Positions 7,725 through 14,935 of a stretch of 17,336 bases of DNA are shown in pieces (positions within the stretch are counted from its first letter, which is position 1; each line of letters starts with the position of its first letter). Below the pieces are notes generated by a model. That model searched no databases. It saw nothing but the letters and a program-made list of their open reading frames with translations, and was not told the origin of the DNA. Position numbers and translations under genes: made by a program. This DNA is from JBIOWF01 sp044868295. GTDB taxonomy: Bacteria > Actinomycetota > Actinomycetes > Streptosporangiales > Streptosporangiaceae. The stretch spans positions 1-17,336 of the forward strand of contig JBIOWF010000087.1 in NCBI GenBank assembly GCA_044868295.1, given 5' to 3'.

Positions 7725-10700
7725 GTGACGAGTGGGTCCTACCTCCGCTATCCCCACATTCACCAGCAGCTTTTGACTTTCGTCGCCGAGGACGACGTGT
7801 GGATCGCTCCGCTCGACGGCGGCAGAGCCTGGCGGTTGACCGTCGACCGGGTCAAGGTGAGCAACCCGCGCCTGTCCCCTGACGGCACCAGGGTCGCCTG
7901 GACGAGCTGGCGGGACACCGATCCGGAGATACACGTCGTCGCGGTCGCGGGCGGACCGGCCAGGCGGCTCACCTACTGGGCGAACCACCGCACCCGGCTG
8001 CGGGGCTGGAAGGACGACCACACGCTGGTCGCCGTCAGCGCGCACAACCAGCCGTTCCACTTCCGGACCTGGGCCTACACCCTCCCGGCGGACGGGCTGC
8101 CGGGATCGCGGGAGCCGTGCGGGCCGGTGGGGGATCTGCAGCTCTCCGGCGAGAACGCCCTGCTGCTCACCGGCTCCGCCGGACACGACCCGGCGCACTG
8201 GAAGCGCTATCGGGGCGGCGGCACCGGCAGGCTCTGGTTCAACGGGCGGCGATTGCTGGACGACCTCGGCGGGCAGATCGCCTCTCCGATGATCGTGGGG
8301 GACCGGATCGCGTTCCTGTCCGACCACGAGGACACGGGCAACGTCTACTCGTGCGCCTTCGACGGCTCCGACCTGATCAGGCACACCGAGCACCGGGACT
8401 TCTACGCCCGGCAGGCCAGTACCGACGGGCGGCGGATCGTCTACAGCCGGGCGGGTGAGCTGTGGCTGCTGCCCGGCCTGGACGCGCGGCCGGAACGGCT
8501 GGAGGCCGTCCTCGGCGGCGCGGGCGCGGGGCGGCAGCCGTACCCCGTGCACCCGCGCGTCACGAGCCTGTCCTGTGACGAGACCGGCCGGGCCAGCGCC
8601 GTCGAGGTCGCCGGGACCGTGCTGTGGCTCACACACGAGGACGGCCCGGCTCGGGCACTCGCCGCCCGGCCCGGAGCGCGGGCCCGGCTCCCGATCGTCC
8701 TCGGCACGGCCGACACTGAACAGGACACGGACGAGGGTGCGGACGAGGGTGCGGACGAGGGTGCGGACGAGGGCGCGGGCGAGGGCGCGGACCAGGCCGT
8801 GACCCCGAGTGAGGTGGTCGCCTGGGTGAGCGACGCGAGCGGCGAGGACGGCATCGAGCTCGCCGAGCCGGGCGCCACAGTCCGAAGCATCGCCACCGGC
8901 CGCCTCGGGCGTGTGGTCGCGCTCGCGGGAGCCCCCGACGGGTCGGCCATCGCGGTCACCTCCCACGACGGCCGCCTGCTGCTGGTGGACGTCCGGAGCG
9001 GCGCGGTCACCGAGTTGGCGCGCTCGGAGAACGGCCCGGTCAGCGGGGCCGCGTTCGCGCCCGACTCCGCCTGGCTGGCCTGGTCACATCCCGAGACAGG
9101 CGGCCTGCGGAGCATCCAGATGGTCCACCTGGGCGAGTGGCGATCCGGAGGAGAAGCGGCAGACGACGCCTCTGCCGTCGGCCCCGGACATGCGGAGGGG
9201 CTCGCCGGGGTCGGGCGCGAGGTCGTGGCGGTGACCGACGGGCGGTTCGCCGACACCGATCCGGTTTTCACGCCGGACGGCAGGCATCTGGCGTTCCTCT
9301 CCCGGCGCGGGTTCGATCCGATCTTCGACGTGCACAGCTTCGACCTGGCCTTTCCCCTCGGATCCCGCCCCTTTCTGCTGCCGCTGGCGCGGAGCACGCC
9401 CTCGCCGTTCGCGCCGTCCGTCGACGGGCGGCGGGCCGAGCCGGAGGAGAGCGACTCGGTGCTCGTCGTGGACACCGAGGGCATGGCGAGCCGCGTGGTG
9501 GCCCTGCCGGTTCCGGAGGCGCGCTATTCGGACCTCCAGGCCGTCAAGGAGGGGCTCGCCTGGTTGCGCCACCCGCTGCAGGGCGCGCTCGGCACAGGTT
9601 TCAGGGAGAAGCGGCAGCGGCCGGTCCTGGAGCGGTTCGACCTGGCCAAGCGGAAGTGCGAGGAGGTCGCCGACGGCGTCGACGCCTTCTCGGTGAGCGC
9701 CGACGGAGCCCGCATCGCGTACGTCGACGGCCTTTCCATGAAGGTCACGAACAAGACCGGCGACGCCGCCGACGTGGACCTCAGCCGGATCCGCGTCGAG
9801 GTGGAGCCGGGGAGCCGGTGGCGGCAGGCCTACGCTGAGGCCGGACGGCTCCTGCGTGACCATTTCTGGGTGGCCGACATGGGCGGCGTCGATTGGCCGG
9901 GGACGCTGGACGCCTACCGGCCGTGGCTGGACCGGATCGGCGGCGGCGATGATTTCACGGACGTGCTGGCCGAGGCGCTGGGCGAGCTGGGCTCCTCGCA
10001 CGCCTACGTCGGCTCCGGGCGCGGGGAGGGCTCCCATCGGTACGTAGGGATGCTGGGCGTGGACCTCGTCCAGGACACCGACGGGCTCTGGCGGATCAGC
10101 CGTGTCCTGCCCGGCGAGTCCTCCGACCCGCACGCCAGGTCGCCGCTCGCCGGCTCGGGCGTGCGGCCGGGCGACGCCGTCCTGGCCGTCGACGGCCACC
10201 CGGTGGATCCGCGTACGGGACCCGCGCCGCTGCTGGTCGACACGGCCGGACATCCGGTCGAGCTGACGGTCGAGTCAGGTGACCGGGTCTTCCGGGTCGC
10301 CGTGGTCCCCGTGCTGGACGATCGGGTGCTCCGGTACCACGACTGGGTGGCCGAGCGCCGAGCGCGGGTCCGCCGCCTGAGCGCCGGCCGCGCGGGTTAC
10401 CTCCACGTCCCCGACATGGACGCCGGCGGCTGGGCGCAGCTTCACCGGGACCTCGGCCGGGAGCTGACCCGCGAGGCCGTCATCGTCGACGTCAGGGGCA
10501 ATCGGGGCGGATTCACCTCGGAGTTGGTGGTCGAGAAGCTGTCCCGGCGGATCGTCGGCTGGGAGGTGGGCCGCCACCGCCGGCCCGCCAGCTATCCCAG
10601 GGAGGCGCCCCGAGGCCCGGTCGTCGTGATCTGCGACGAGGAGACGTGCTCCGACGGCGACATCGTCACCGGGGCGGTCCAAGCCCTCGGTCTGGGACCG

Positions 10701-11003
10701 GTCGTGGGCGCCCGGACGTGGGGCGGTGTGATCGGGTACGACACCTGGCACTCGCTGGGCGACGGCACCCAGCTCACCGTCCCCGGATACGCCAACTGGA
10801 TCCGCGGTTACGGCTGGGAGCTGGAGAACCGCGGGGCCACACCGGACGTGGAGGTGCTGATCACGCCCGCCGACTGGGCCGTGGGCGCCGACCCCCAACT
10901 GGACACCGCCGTACGGCTGGCGCTGGAGGAACTGGCCCGCACGCCGGCGGGCGCTCCGCCCGACCCCGCCACACGCCCGTTCCGAGGCCGCCCGCCGTCC
11001 TAG
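7725..11003 (+). CDS. Tricorn-type protease (S41 family)
   Basis: 1092-residue cytoplasmic peptidase of the tricorn family, which trims oligopeptides. The order matches the archaeal enzyme: N-terminal beta-propeller repeats (YLRYPHIHQQLLTFVAEDDVWI, PRLSPDGTRVAW), a second propeller (FTPDGRHLAFLSRRGFDPIFDVH), a helical core domain (WRQAYAEAGRLLRDHFW), a PDZ domain around residues 770-870, and the C-terminal S41 domain. Catalytic residues are visible: His759 in GSSHAYVG, nucleophile Ser976 in EETCSDGD and Glu1034 in LENRGATPD. Their spacing is close to Thermoplasma tricorn (His746, Ser965, Glu1023). Length is normal for the family. One oddity is an acidic DEGA repeat at residues 336-355, probably a surface loop between propellers. 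A hairpin terminator follows about 70 bases after the stop. Confidence 0.95.
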   Translation: MTSGSYLRYPHIHQQLLTFVAEDDVWIAPLDGGRAWRLTVDRVKVSNPRLSPDGTRVAWTSWRDTDPEIHVVAVAGGPARRLTYWANHRTRLRGWKDDHTLVAVSAHNQPFHFRTWAYTLPADGLPGSREPCGPVGDLQLSGENALLLTGSAGHDPAHWKRYRGGGTGRLWFNGRRLLDDLGGQIASPMIVGDRIAFLSDHEDTGNVYSCAFDGSDLIRHTEHRDFYARQASTDGRRIVYSRAGELWLLPGLDARPERLEAVLGGAGAGRQPYPVHPRVTSLSCDETGRASAVEVAGTVLWLTHEDGPARALAARPGARARLPIVLGTADTEQDTDEGADEGADEGADEGAGEGADQAVTPSEVVAWVSDASGEDGIELAEPGATVRSIATGRLGRVVALAGAPDGSAIAVTSHDGRLLLVDVRSGAVTELARSENGPVSGAAFAPDSAWLAWSHPETGGLRSIQMVHLGEWRSGGEAADDASAVGPGHAEGLAGVGREVVAVTDGRFADTDPVFTPDGRHLAFLSRRGFDPIFDVHSFDLAFPLGSRPFLLPLARSTPSPFAPSVDGRRAEPEESDSVLVVDTEGMASRVVALPVPEARYSDLQAVKEGLAWLRHPLQGALGTGFREKRQRPVLERFDLAKRKCEEVADGVDAFSVSADGARIAYVDGLSMKVTNKTGDAADVDLSRIRVEVEPGSRWRQAYAEAGRLLRDHFWVADMGGVDWPGTLDAYRPWLDRIGGGDDFTDVLAEALGELGSSHAYVGSGRGEGSHRYVGMLGVDLVQDTDGLWRISRVLPGESSDPHARSPLAGSGVRPGDAVLAVDGHPVDPRTGPAPLLVDTAGHPVELTVESGDRVFRVAVVPVLDDRVLRYHDWVAERRARVRRLSAGRAGYLHVPDMDAGGWAQLHRDLGRELTREAVIVDVRGNRGGFTSELVVEKLSRRIVGWEVGRHRRPASYPREAPRGPVVVICDEETCSDGDIVTGAVQALGLGPVVGARTWGGVIGYDTWHSLGDGTQLTVPGYANWIRGYGWELENRGATPDVEVLITPADWAVGADPQLDTAVRLALEELARTPAGAPPDPATRPFRGRPPS
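8730..8789 (+). repeat. Five 12-bp units encoding Asp/Gly-Glu-Gly-Ala
   Basis: Four copies of GAC-GAG-GGY-GCG plus a variant starting GGC insert an acidic 20-residue stretch into the tricorn protease between propeller segments. The copies are almost identical at the base level, which suggests recent in-frame expansion. Confidence 0.9.
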
Positions 11004-11051
11004 GCCGAGGTCTGGGCGGAGGTCTGGGCCGAGGTCTGGGCGGAGGTCACC
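11004..11051 (+). repeat. Four-copy 12-bp tandem repeat directly after the tricorn stop
   Basis: Units of GCSGAGGTCTGG alternate GCC and GCG at the start, so the true period is 24 bases; the fourth unit ends ACC instead of TGG. It begins on the base after the stop codon. It is non-coding in the tricorn frame and has no evident function. Confidence 0.8.
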
Positions 11052-11070
11052 CCGTCATGACCCGAGGCCG

Positions 11071-11127
11071 AGCCGCGCGAGCCGTACATTCATCGAAAGT
11101 GGGACTCGCGCGGCTTTGCTCATTTTG
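11071..11127 (+). terminator. Probable terminator downstream of the tricorn gene
   Basis: A perfect 11-bp stem (AGCCGCGCGAG at 11071-11081 and its complement at 11105-11115) encloses a 23-base loop. A T-rich tract, TTGCTCATTTTG, follows. The loop is longer than usual, so efficiency is uncertain. Confidence 0.6.
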
Positions 11128-11148
11128 TTCTCAGAACTTTTTGAGAAC
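11127..11148. promoter_or_regulatory. AT-rich inverted repeat upstream of the DUF2231 gene
   Basis: GTTCTCA and TGAGAAC form perfect 7-base arms around an 8-base spacer in an unusually AT-rich patch. The right arm overlaps a -35-like TTGAGA (11141-11146). It could be an operator for the membrane-protein gene that starts about 80 bases downstream, or part of the preceding terminator. Confidence 0.4.
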
Positions 11149-11229
11149 CTGAGCGTGATCACATTCGTATGAGGGTGAAACGGCTCGATCGACCCCTCCC
11201 GCTGGCTCATGAGCCTCATCACGAAAGCG

Positions 11230-11709
11230 ATGAACATGTTCGACGAGATCTTCGGGCTACCGGCCCATCCACTGATCATTCACGCCGCGGTGGTCCTGAC
11301 GCCGCTTCTCGCGGTCCTGTCCATCGCGTACGCCGTGCTGCCGCGATTCCGCCCGAAGCTGGGCTGGGCGGTCGTGCTCACCGCGCTCGGCTCGCCCGGC
11401 GCCGTGTTCGCGGCGAAGGAGAGCGGCGAGGCGTTCAAGGAACGGCTCTTCACCGGCCAGACGCCGGCGGTGGTCACCGAGCACGAGAGCTTCGCCAACC
11501 CCCTGCTGTTCAGCACCGCCGGGCTGGCCGTGGCCGCGCTGCTGCTGGTCTATTTCACGCGCGCGCGGGGCGAGGGCGACGCCACCGGCGGATCCTCCCG
11601 GGCTCTCGCGATGATCTTCTCTGCGGCGGCCGTGGTCCTGGCCGTCGTCGTGGGTTACTACGCGGTCCGCGCCGGTCACACCGGGGCCACGACGGTCGGG
11701 GGCGGCTAG
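11230..11709 (+). CDS. DUF2231 family integral membrane protein
   Basis: 159-residue protein with four predicted membrane helices. The N-terminal signature MFDEIFGLPAHPLIIH and the terminal GHTGATTV (GHSGA in most relatives) mark DUF2231. The helices are HPLIIHAAVVLTPLLAVL, LGWAVVLTALGSPGAVFAA, LLFSTAGLAVAALLLVYF and a last one rich in Ala and Val. Function is unknown; the conserved His residues suggest a cofactor or metal site, which is speculative. Three ATGs (11209, 11230, 11236) are possible starts. None has a strong ribosome site; 11230 has a weak GAAAG before it, and homology begins at 11236. It is a single gene between a terminator and the rarA promoter. Confidence 0.82.
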   Translation: MNMFDEIFGLPAHPLIIHAAVVLTPLLAVLSIAYAVLPRFRPKLGWAVVLTALGSPGAVFAAKESGEAFKERLFTGQTPAVVTEHESFANPLLFSTAGLAVAALLLVYFTRARGEGDATGGSSRALAMIFSAAAVVLAVVVGYYAVRAGHTGATTVGGG

Positions 11710-11779
11710 TGCCGCGACCGACAAGATTTGCCCGGGAGGAGCGGTGTCCAGGGTGGTGCATCGCAAGGCGGAGGAGGAG

Positions 11780-11798
11780 CCGATAACGGAGTTATCGG
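11780..11798. promoter_or_regulatory. Palindrome CCGATAAC-GGA-GTTATCGG upstream of rarA
   Basis: Perfect 8-base arms around a 3-base centre, AT-containing in a GC-rich setting, 70 bases upstream of the inferred rarA -10 hexamer. It looks like a dimeric repressor or activator site. The regulator is not identifiable from this window. Confidence 0.45.
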
Positions 11799-11867
11799 TG
11801 ACGACGACAACGCGGCGAGGTGCCGCCTTGGGCGACGTGACGGGGCGAAGATTGGCGGGCGGGGCAC

Positions 11868-11880
11868 TACAGTTCGGGTT
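11868..11880 (+). promoter_or_regulatory. -10 element for a leaderless rarA transcript
   Basis: TACAGT (11868-11873) is followed by exactly seven bases and the GTG start at 11881, the same geometry as the tricorn promoter. There is no Shine-Dalgarno before this GTG. No convincing -35 is seen. Confidence 0.5.
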
Positions 11881-13188
11881 GTGGACAGTCTGTTCGATTC
11901 GGCGGCCGAAGAGGCCCACAAGAGCCAGGAGCCGCTGGCCGTCCGGATGCGGCCGCGCACTCTCGACGAGGTGATCGGGCAGCGCCACCTGCTCGGCTCG
12001 GGCACGCCGCTGCGGCGGCTGGTCGAGAGCGAGGCGCCGATGTCGCTCTTCCTGTGGGGGCCTCCCGGCACCGGCAAGACCACCCTCGCCTATGTCGTGT
12101 CGAACGCGACCCGCCGCAGGTTCGTCGAGGTTTCGGCCGTCTCCGCGGGCGTCAAGGACGTCCGCGCCGCCATCGACCAGGCCCGCCGCGAGCTCGGCAT
12201 GACCGGCCGCCAGACCGTGCTGTTCGTCGACGAGGTCCACCGGTTCAACAAGGCGCAGCAGGACGCGCTGCTTCCGGCGGTCGAGAACCGTTGGGTCACG
12301 TTCATCGGCGCGACCACCGAGAATCCGTTCTTCTCGGTCATCTCGCCGCTGCTGTCCCGCTCGCTGCTGCTCACGCTGGAGTCCCTGACCGAGGACGACG
12401 TGCGCGCCGTGCTCCAGCGCGCCCTCGGTGACCCGCGCGGCCTCGACAGCCGGGTCGCCGTCCACCCGGAGGCCATGGACCAGCTGGTACGGCTGGCCGG
12501 CGGCGACGCCCGCCGGTCCCTGACCTACCTGGAGGCGGCGGCGCTGCTGGCCGACGACGTCACGATCGAGGTGGTGGAGAGGGCGGTGGACAAGGCGGCC
12601 GTCCGCTACGACCGGCAGGGCGACCAGCACTACGACGTGATCAGCGCGTTCATCAAGAGCATGCGCGGCTCCGACGCCGACGCCGCGCTGCACTATCTGG
12701 CCCGGATGGTCGAGGCGGGGGAGGACCCGCGGTTCATCGCCCGCAGAATCGTGATCTTCGCCTCCGAGGACGTGGGCATGGCCGACCCGACCTGCCTGCA
12801 GGTCGCCGTCGCCGCGGCGCAGGCGGTCGAGTTCATCGGGCTCCCGGAGGGGCGGCTCAACCTCGCCCAGGCGGTGATCCACTGCGCGCTGGCGCCCAAG
12901 TCCAACGCGGTCATCAAGGCCATCGGCGCGGCCTCCGACGACGTGCGGCGAGGCCTGATCGGGCAGGTTCCCGGGCATCTGCGCGACGCTCACTATCCGG
13001 GAGCCAGGAAGCTCGGCCACGGTGAGGGCTATCAGTATCCGCACGACTTCGAGCACGGGCTGGTCAGGCAGGATTACGCCCCCGAAGAGCTCAGAGACCG
13101 GAGATACTACGAGCCGACGACGCACGGCGCGGAAGCCCGCTTCGGCGAACGCTGGACGAAGATCCGCGAGTTCCTGAGGGGCAGGTAG
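11881..13188 (+). CDS. rarA: Replication-associated recombination protein A (RarA/MgsA), AAA+ ATPase
   Basis: 435-residue clamp-loader-like AAA+ ATPase that acts at stalled replication forks. Visible landmarks are the entry motif PLAVRMRPRTLDEVIGQRHLL, Walker A GPPGTGKTT (Lys66), Walker B LFVDEVHRFNK (Asp117, Glu118), sensor 1 FIGATTENPFFS and the arginine-containing GDARRSLTYLE. The C-terminal tetramerisation region follows (DQHYDVISAFIKSMRGSD, ARRIVIFASEDVGMADP, YQYPHDF). The GTG at 11881 gives VDSLFDSAAEEA, the usual actinobacterial beginning. An upstream extension to 11728 has no family similarity and was rejected. Expression is probably leaderless. Confidence 0.95.
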   Translation: MDSLFDSAAEEAHKSQEPLAVRMRPRTLDEVIGQRHLLGSGTPLRRLVESEAPMSLFLWGPPGTGKTTLAYVVSNATRRRFVEVSAVSAGVKDVRAAIDQARRELGMTGRQTVLFVDEVHRFNKAQQDALLPAVENRWVTFIGATTENPFFSVISPLLSRSLLLTLESLTEDDVRAVLQRALGDPRGLDSRVAVHPEAMDQLVRLAGGDARRSLTYLEAAALLADDVTIEVVERAVDKAAVRYDRQGDQHYDVISAFIKSMRGSDADAALHYLARMVEAGEDPRFIARRIVIFASEDVGMADPTCLQVAVAAAQAVEFIGLPEGRLNLAQAVIHCALAPKSNAVIKAIGAASDDVRRGLIGQVPGHLRDAHYPGARKLGHGEGYQYPHDFEHGLVRQDYAPEELRDRRYYEPTTHGAEARFGERWTKIREFLRGR

Positions 13189-13251
13189 AGCTGTCCCGAC
13201 TGGACGGTTTTGTGTGTGTTTCTGGGGAATCACTTGAGGCAGGAGGCGCGA

Positions 13252-14124
13252 ATGAAGGCGACCGTAACTCCTTCCGGTGGATTGTTCGGACCATCATCGA
13301 TCACGTGGCGGATCCACACCGAGACGTTCGCCTGGCCGTCCGAACTCCGCGCACTCCTGCTCCAAGGGCTCCACCCGAGGGTGATGCGCGGAATCGCGCA
13401 GAACTGCCTGCTCACGGACCCCGAACAGGCCTGGGCGCGGTTCCGGCGCGGGATGGACTTCGCCGCCGTGTGCGTCTTCGGGACCGAGCACGAGGCCGAG
13501 CGGGCCGCGGCGCGGGTCCGGGAGATCCACGCCCGCCTGATCGGGCTCGACCCCGACTCCGGCACGCTGTTCCGGATCGACGATCCCGAGCACCTGCGCT
13601 GGGCCCACTGCGTCGAGGCCGGCTCCCGGCTGGAGGTCGCGCGCCGGTCGGGAGTGCCGCTCACCGCCGCCGAGGCCGACGGATACCTCGACGAGCAACG
13701 GCGTTCGGCCGCTCTCGTGGGGCTCGATCCCTCGTCGGTTCCCGGGTCCGTGGCCGAGCTTGAGGACTACTTCGACGAGACGCGCCCCACGCTGAAGGTC
13801 TGCGACGATGCCCACGACATGCTCCGCCGTACGATCATGCCGCGGTTCTCGCCCCGTCTCGCCCTCGTCGCGCCGCCGCTGACGCTCGGCTCGCTGCCCG
13901 CCGCCGGAGCGCTCGCCTACGCGACGCTGCCGCGCTGGGCCCAGGAGCTGTACGGCCTGCCCGGCGCGGCGGCCACCGATCTCGCGGCGGACGTGGTGCT
14001 GCGCGGGTTGCGGCTGGTGGCGACGACGCTGCCCGACGCGCTGACCACGCCGGTGATCCGGGACGCGCGCCGGCTGATGCGAGCGACCCGCACCGCGGGG
14101 GATGTCGCCCACGCCGTCGCCTAG
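13252..14124 (+). CDS. Oxygenase MpaB family protein (DUF2236, latex-clearing-protein-like)
   Basis: 290-residue protein of the MpaB/rubber-oxygenase (DUF2236) superfamily, whose characterised members bind haem and cleave or oxidise hydrophobic substrates. Family-like segments are the N-terminal ITWRIHTETFAWPSELRALL, LLLQGLHPRVMRGIAQN, the central WAHCVEAGSRLEVARRSG (usually WVHxTxxxS in relatives) and DYFDETRPTLK. A C-terminal helical, weakly hydrophobic region follows. The ATG at 13252 is preceded by GGAGG at a good distance, so the longer frame from 13210 is unlikely. It is 63 bases after rarA on the same strand and may be cotranscribed. In many actinomycetes rpsD is found between rarA and the DUF948 gene; here this oxygenase occupies that place. 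Substrate unknown. Confidence 0.85.
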   Translation: MKATVTPSGGLFGPSSITWRIHTETFAWPSELRALLLQGLHPRVMRGIAQNCLLTDPEQAWARFRRGMDFAAVCVFGTEHEAERAAARVREIHARLIGLDPDSGTLFRIDDPEHLRWAHCVEAGSRLEVARRSGVPLTAAEADGYLDEQRRSAALVGLDPSSVPGSVAELEDYFDETRPTLKVCDDAHDMLRRTIMPRFSPRLALVAPPLTLGSLPAAGALAYATLPRWAQELYGLPGAAATDLAADVVLRGLRLVATTLPDALTTPVIRDARRLMRATRTAGDVAHAVA

Positions 14125-14214
14125 AAGATCGCCGGGAGCGGCACGCGTGGTGTGGTGGTCACCGGCCGGTCAGGGGTTCGCGGTAGGGTCTTCCCATTCC
14201 AGCCCGGTCGGATT

Positions 14215-14258
14215 CGCGCCGAGTCCACGCGAACTGGATACGCGCCGAGTCCGCGCGA
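14215..14258. repeat. 18-bp direct repeat upstream of the DUF948-alaS operon
   Basis: CGCGCCGAGTCCRCGCGA occurs at 14215-14232 and 14241-14258 with one difference, the copies starting 26 bases apart. It lies between a TAGGGT -10-like element (14184-14189) and the ATG at 14288, so it would be in the transcript leader if that promoter is real. Confidence 0.6.
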
Positions 14259-14287
14259 TGTCACCTGTGAGGGGGGCGGATCCGCAC

Positions 14288-14665
14288 ATGCTTACCGCCG
14301 GAGAGGTCGCCGGCCTGATCGTCGCGATGTTCTGGGCGATCCTGGTCTGCTTCATGGCCGTGGTGCTGACCCGGCTCGCCCGGCTGCTCACCGAGACCAC
14401 CAAGATGGTGTCCGAGCTGGGCGACCGCGTCGTGCCGCTGCTTGAGGAGATGAACCACACCGTCTCCGAGACCAACCGCCAGCTGGTCACGGTCGAGGCC
14501 ATCACGGAGAACGTCAGGGACGTGAGCGGTAACATGGCGAGGATCACCGGGGTGGCGTCCACCCTGCTCACCGGGCCCGTGATCAAGGTCGCCGCGCTGC
14601 GCCACGGGGTGCGGGCCACGATCGCCAGGCGGGAGCGGCGCGCGATCGGGAGGCGACGGGTGTGA
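14288..14665 (+). CDS. DUF948 family membrane-anchored coiled-coil protein
   Basis: 125-residue protein with one N-terminal membrane helix (GLIVAMFWAILVCFMAVVL). A long heptad-like region follows (LLTETTKMVSELGDRVVPLLEEMNHTVSETNRQL), ending in a basic tail (RRERRAIGRRRV). This is the DUF948 pattern seen directly upstream of alaS in many actinobacteria; its function is unknown. The ATG at 14288 is chosen because a strong GAGGGGGGCGG ribosome site precedes it and family similarity begins there. The open frame continues upstream to 14102 without homology. It ends in a GTGA overlap with the next gene. Confidence 0.88.
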   Translation: MLTAGEVAGLIVAMFWAILVCFMAVVLTRLARLLTETTKMVSELGDRVVPLLEEMNHTVSETNRQLVTVEAITENVRDVSGNMARITGVASTLLTGPVIKVAALRHGVRATIARRERRAIGRRRV

Positions 14666-14934
14666 TCCGGCGGCTGTTCTACATGGCCCTGGGCGCGTGT
14701 CTGGCCATCTGGACGATGCGTAAGCTTGCGGCATTGCGGCCCGACCATGTGGCGAGGCGCGCGGCCGACCGCGCGGTGAGCCTCGCGGGCCGGCTCGGGG
14801 ACTTCGCCGGCGACGTGCGAGAGCTGTCGGCGAGCAGAGAAACCGAGTTGCGGGCCCAGTTCGGGCTCGGCAGTCTTATCGGCGTTATCGGCACAGTCAA
14901 CGAAAAACACGACGACGTAAAGGATGGCCGCTGA
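14662..14934 (+). CDS. Small membrane protein of the DUF6167 type
   Basis: 90-residue protein starting at the GTG that overlaps the DUF948 stop by four bases. The N-terminal MIRRLFYMALGACLAIWTMRK is a single membrane helix with a positively charged edge, followed by a helical, charged cytoplasmic part. Its position between the DUF948 gene and alaS is the conserved one in actinobacteria, which is the main ground for the family name. Function unknown. One base separates its stop from the alaS ATG. Confidence 0.82.
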   Translation: MIRRLFYMALGACLAIWTMRKLAALRPDHVARRAADRAVSLAGRLGDFAGDVRELSASRETELRAQFGLGSLIGVIGTVNEKHDDVKDGR

Positions 14935-14935
14935 A

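Noticed and set aside
7605..8966. 453-codon open frame on the - strand
   Set aside because: Antisense shadow of the tricorn gene with low-complexity translation caused by high GC.
11169..11786. Open frame in a second + frame over the DUF2231 gene
   Set aside because: Arg/Gly-rich translation with no motif; the DUF2231 frame has clear membrane helices and family residues.
11728..11880. N-terminal extension of RarA
   Set aside because: Gly/Arg-rich nonsense before the canonical VDSLFD start; the palindrome and the -10 element lie here.
11257..13233. 658-codon open frame on the - strand
   Set aside because: Antisense shadow of the DUF2231 gene and rarA.
14102..14287. N-terminal extension of the DUF948 protein
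   Set aside because: No family similarity, overlaps the MpaB gene end, and a strong ribosome site directly precedes the ATG at 14288.
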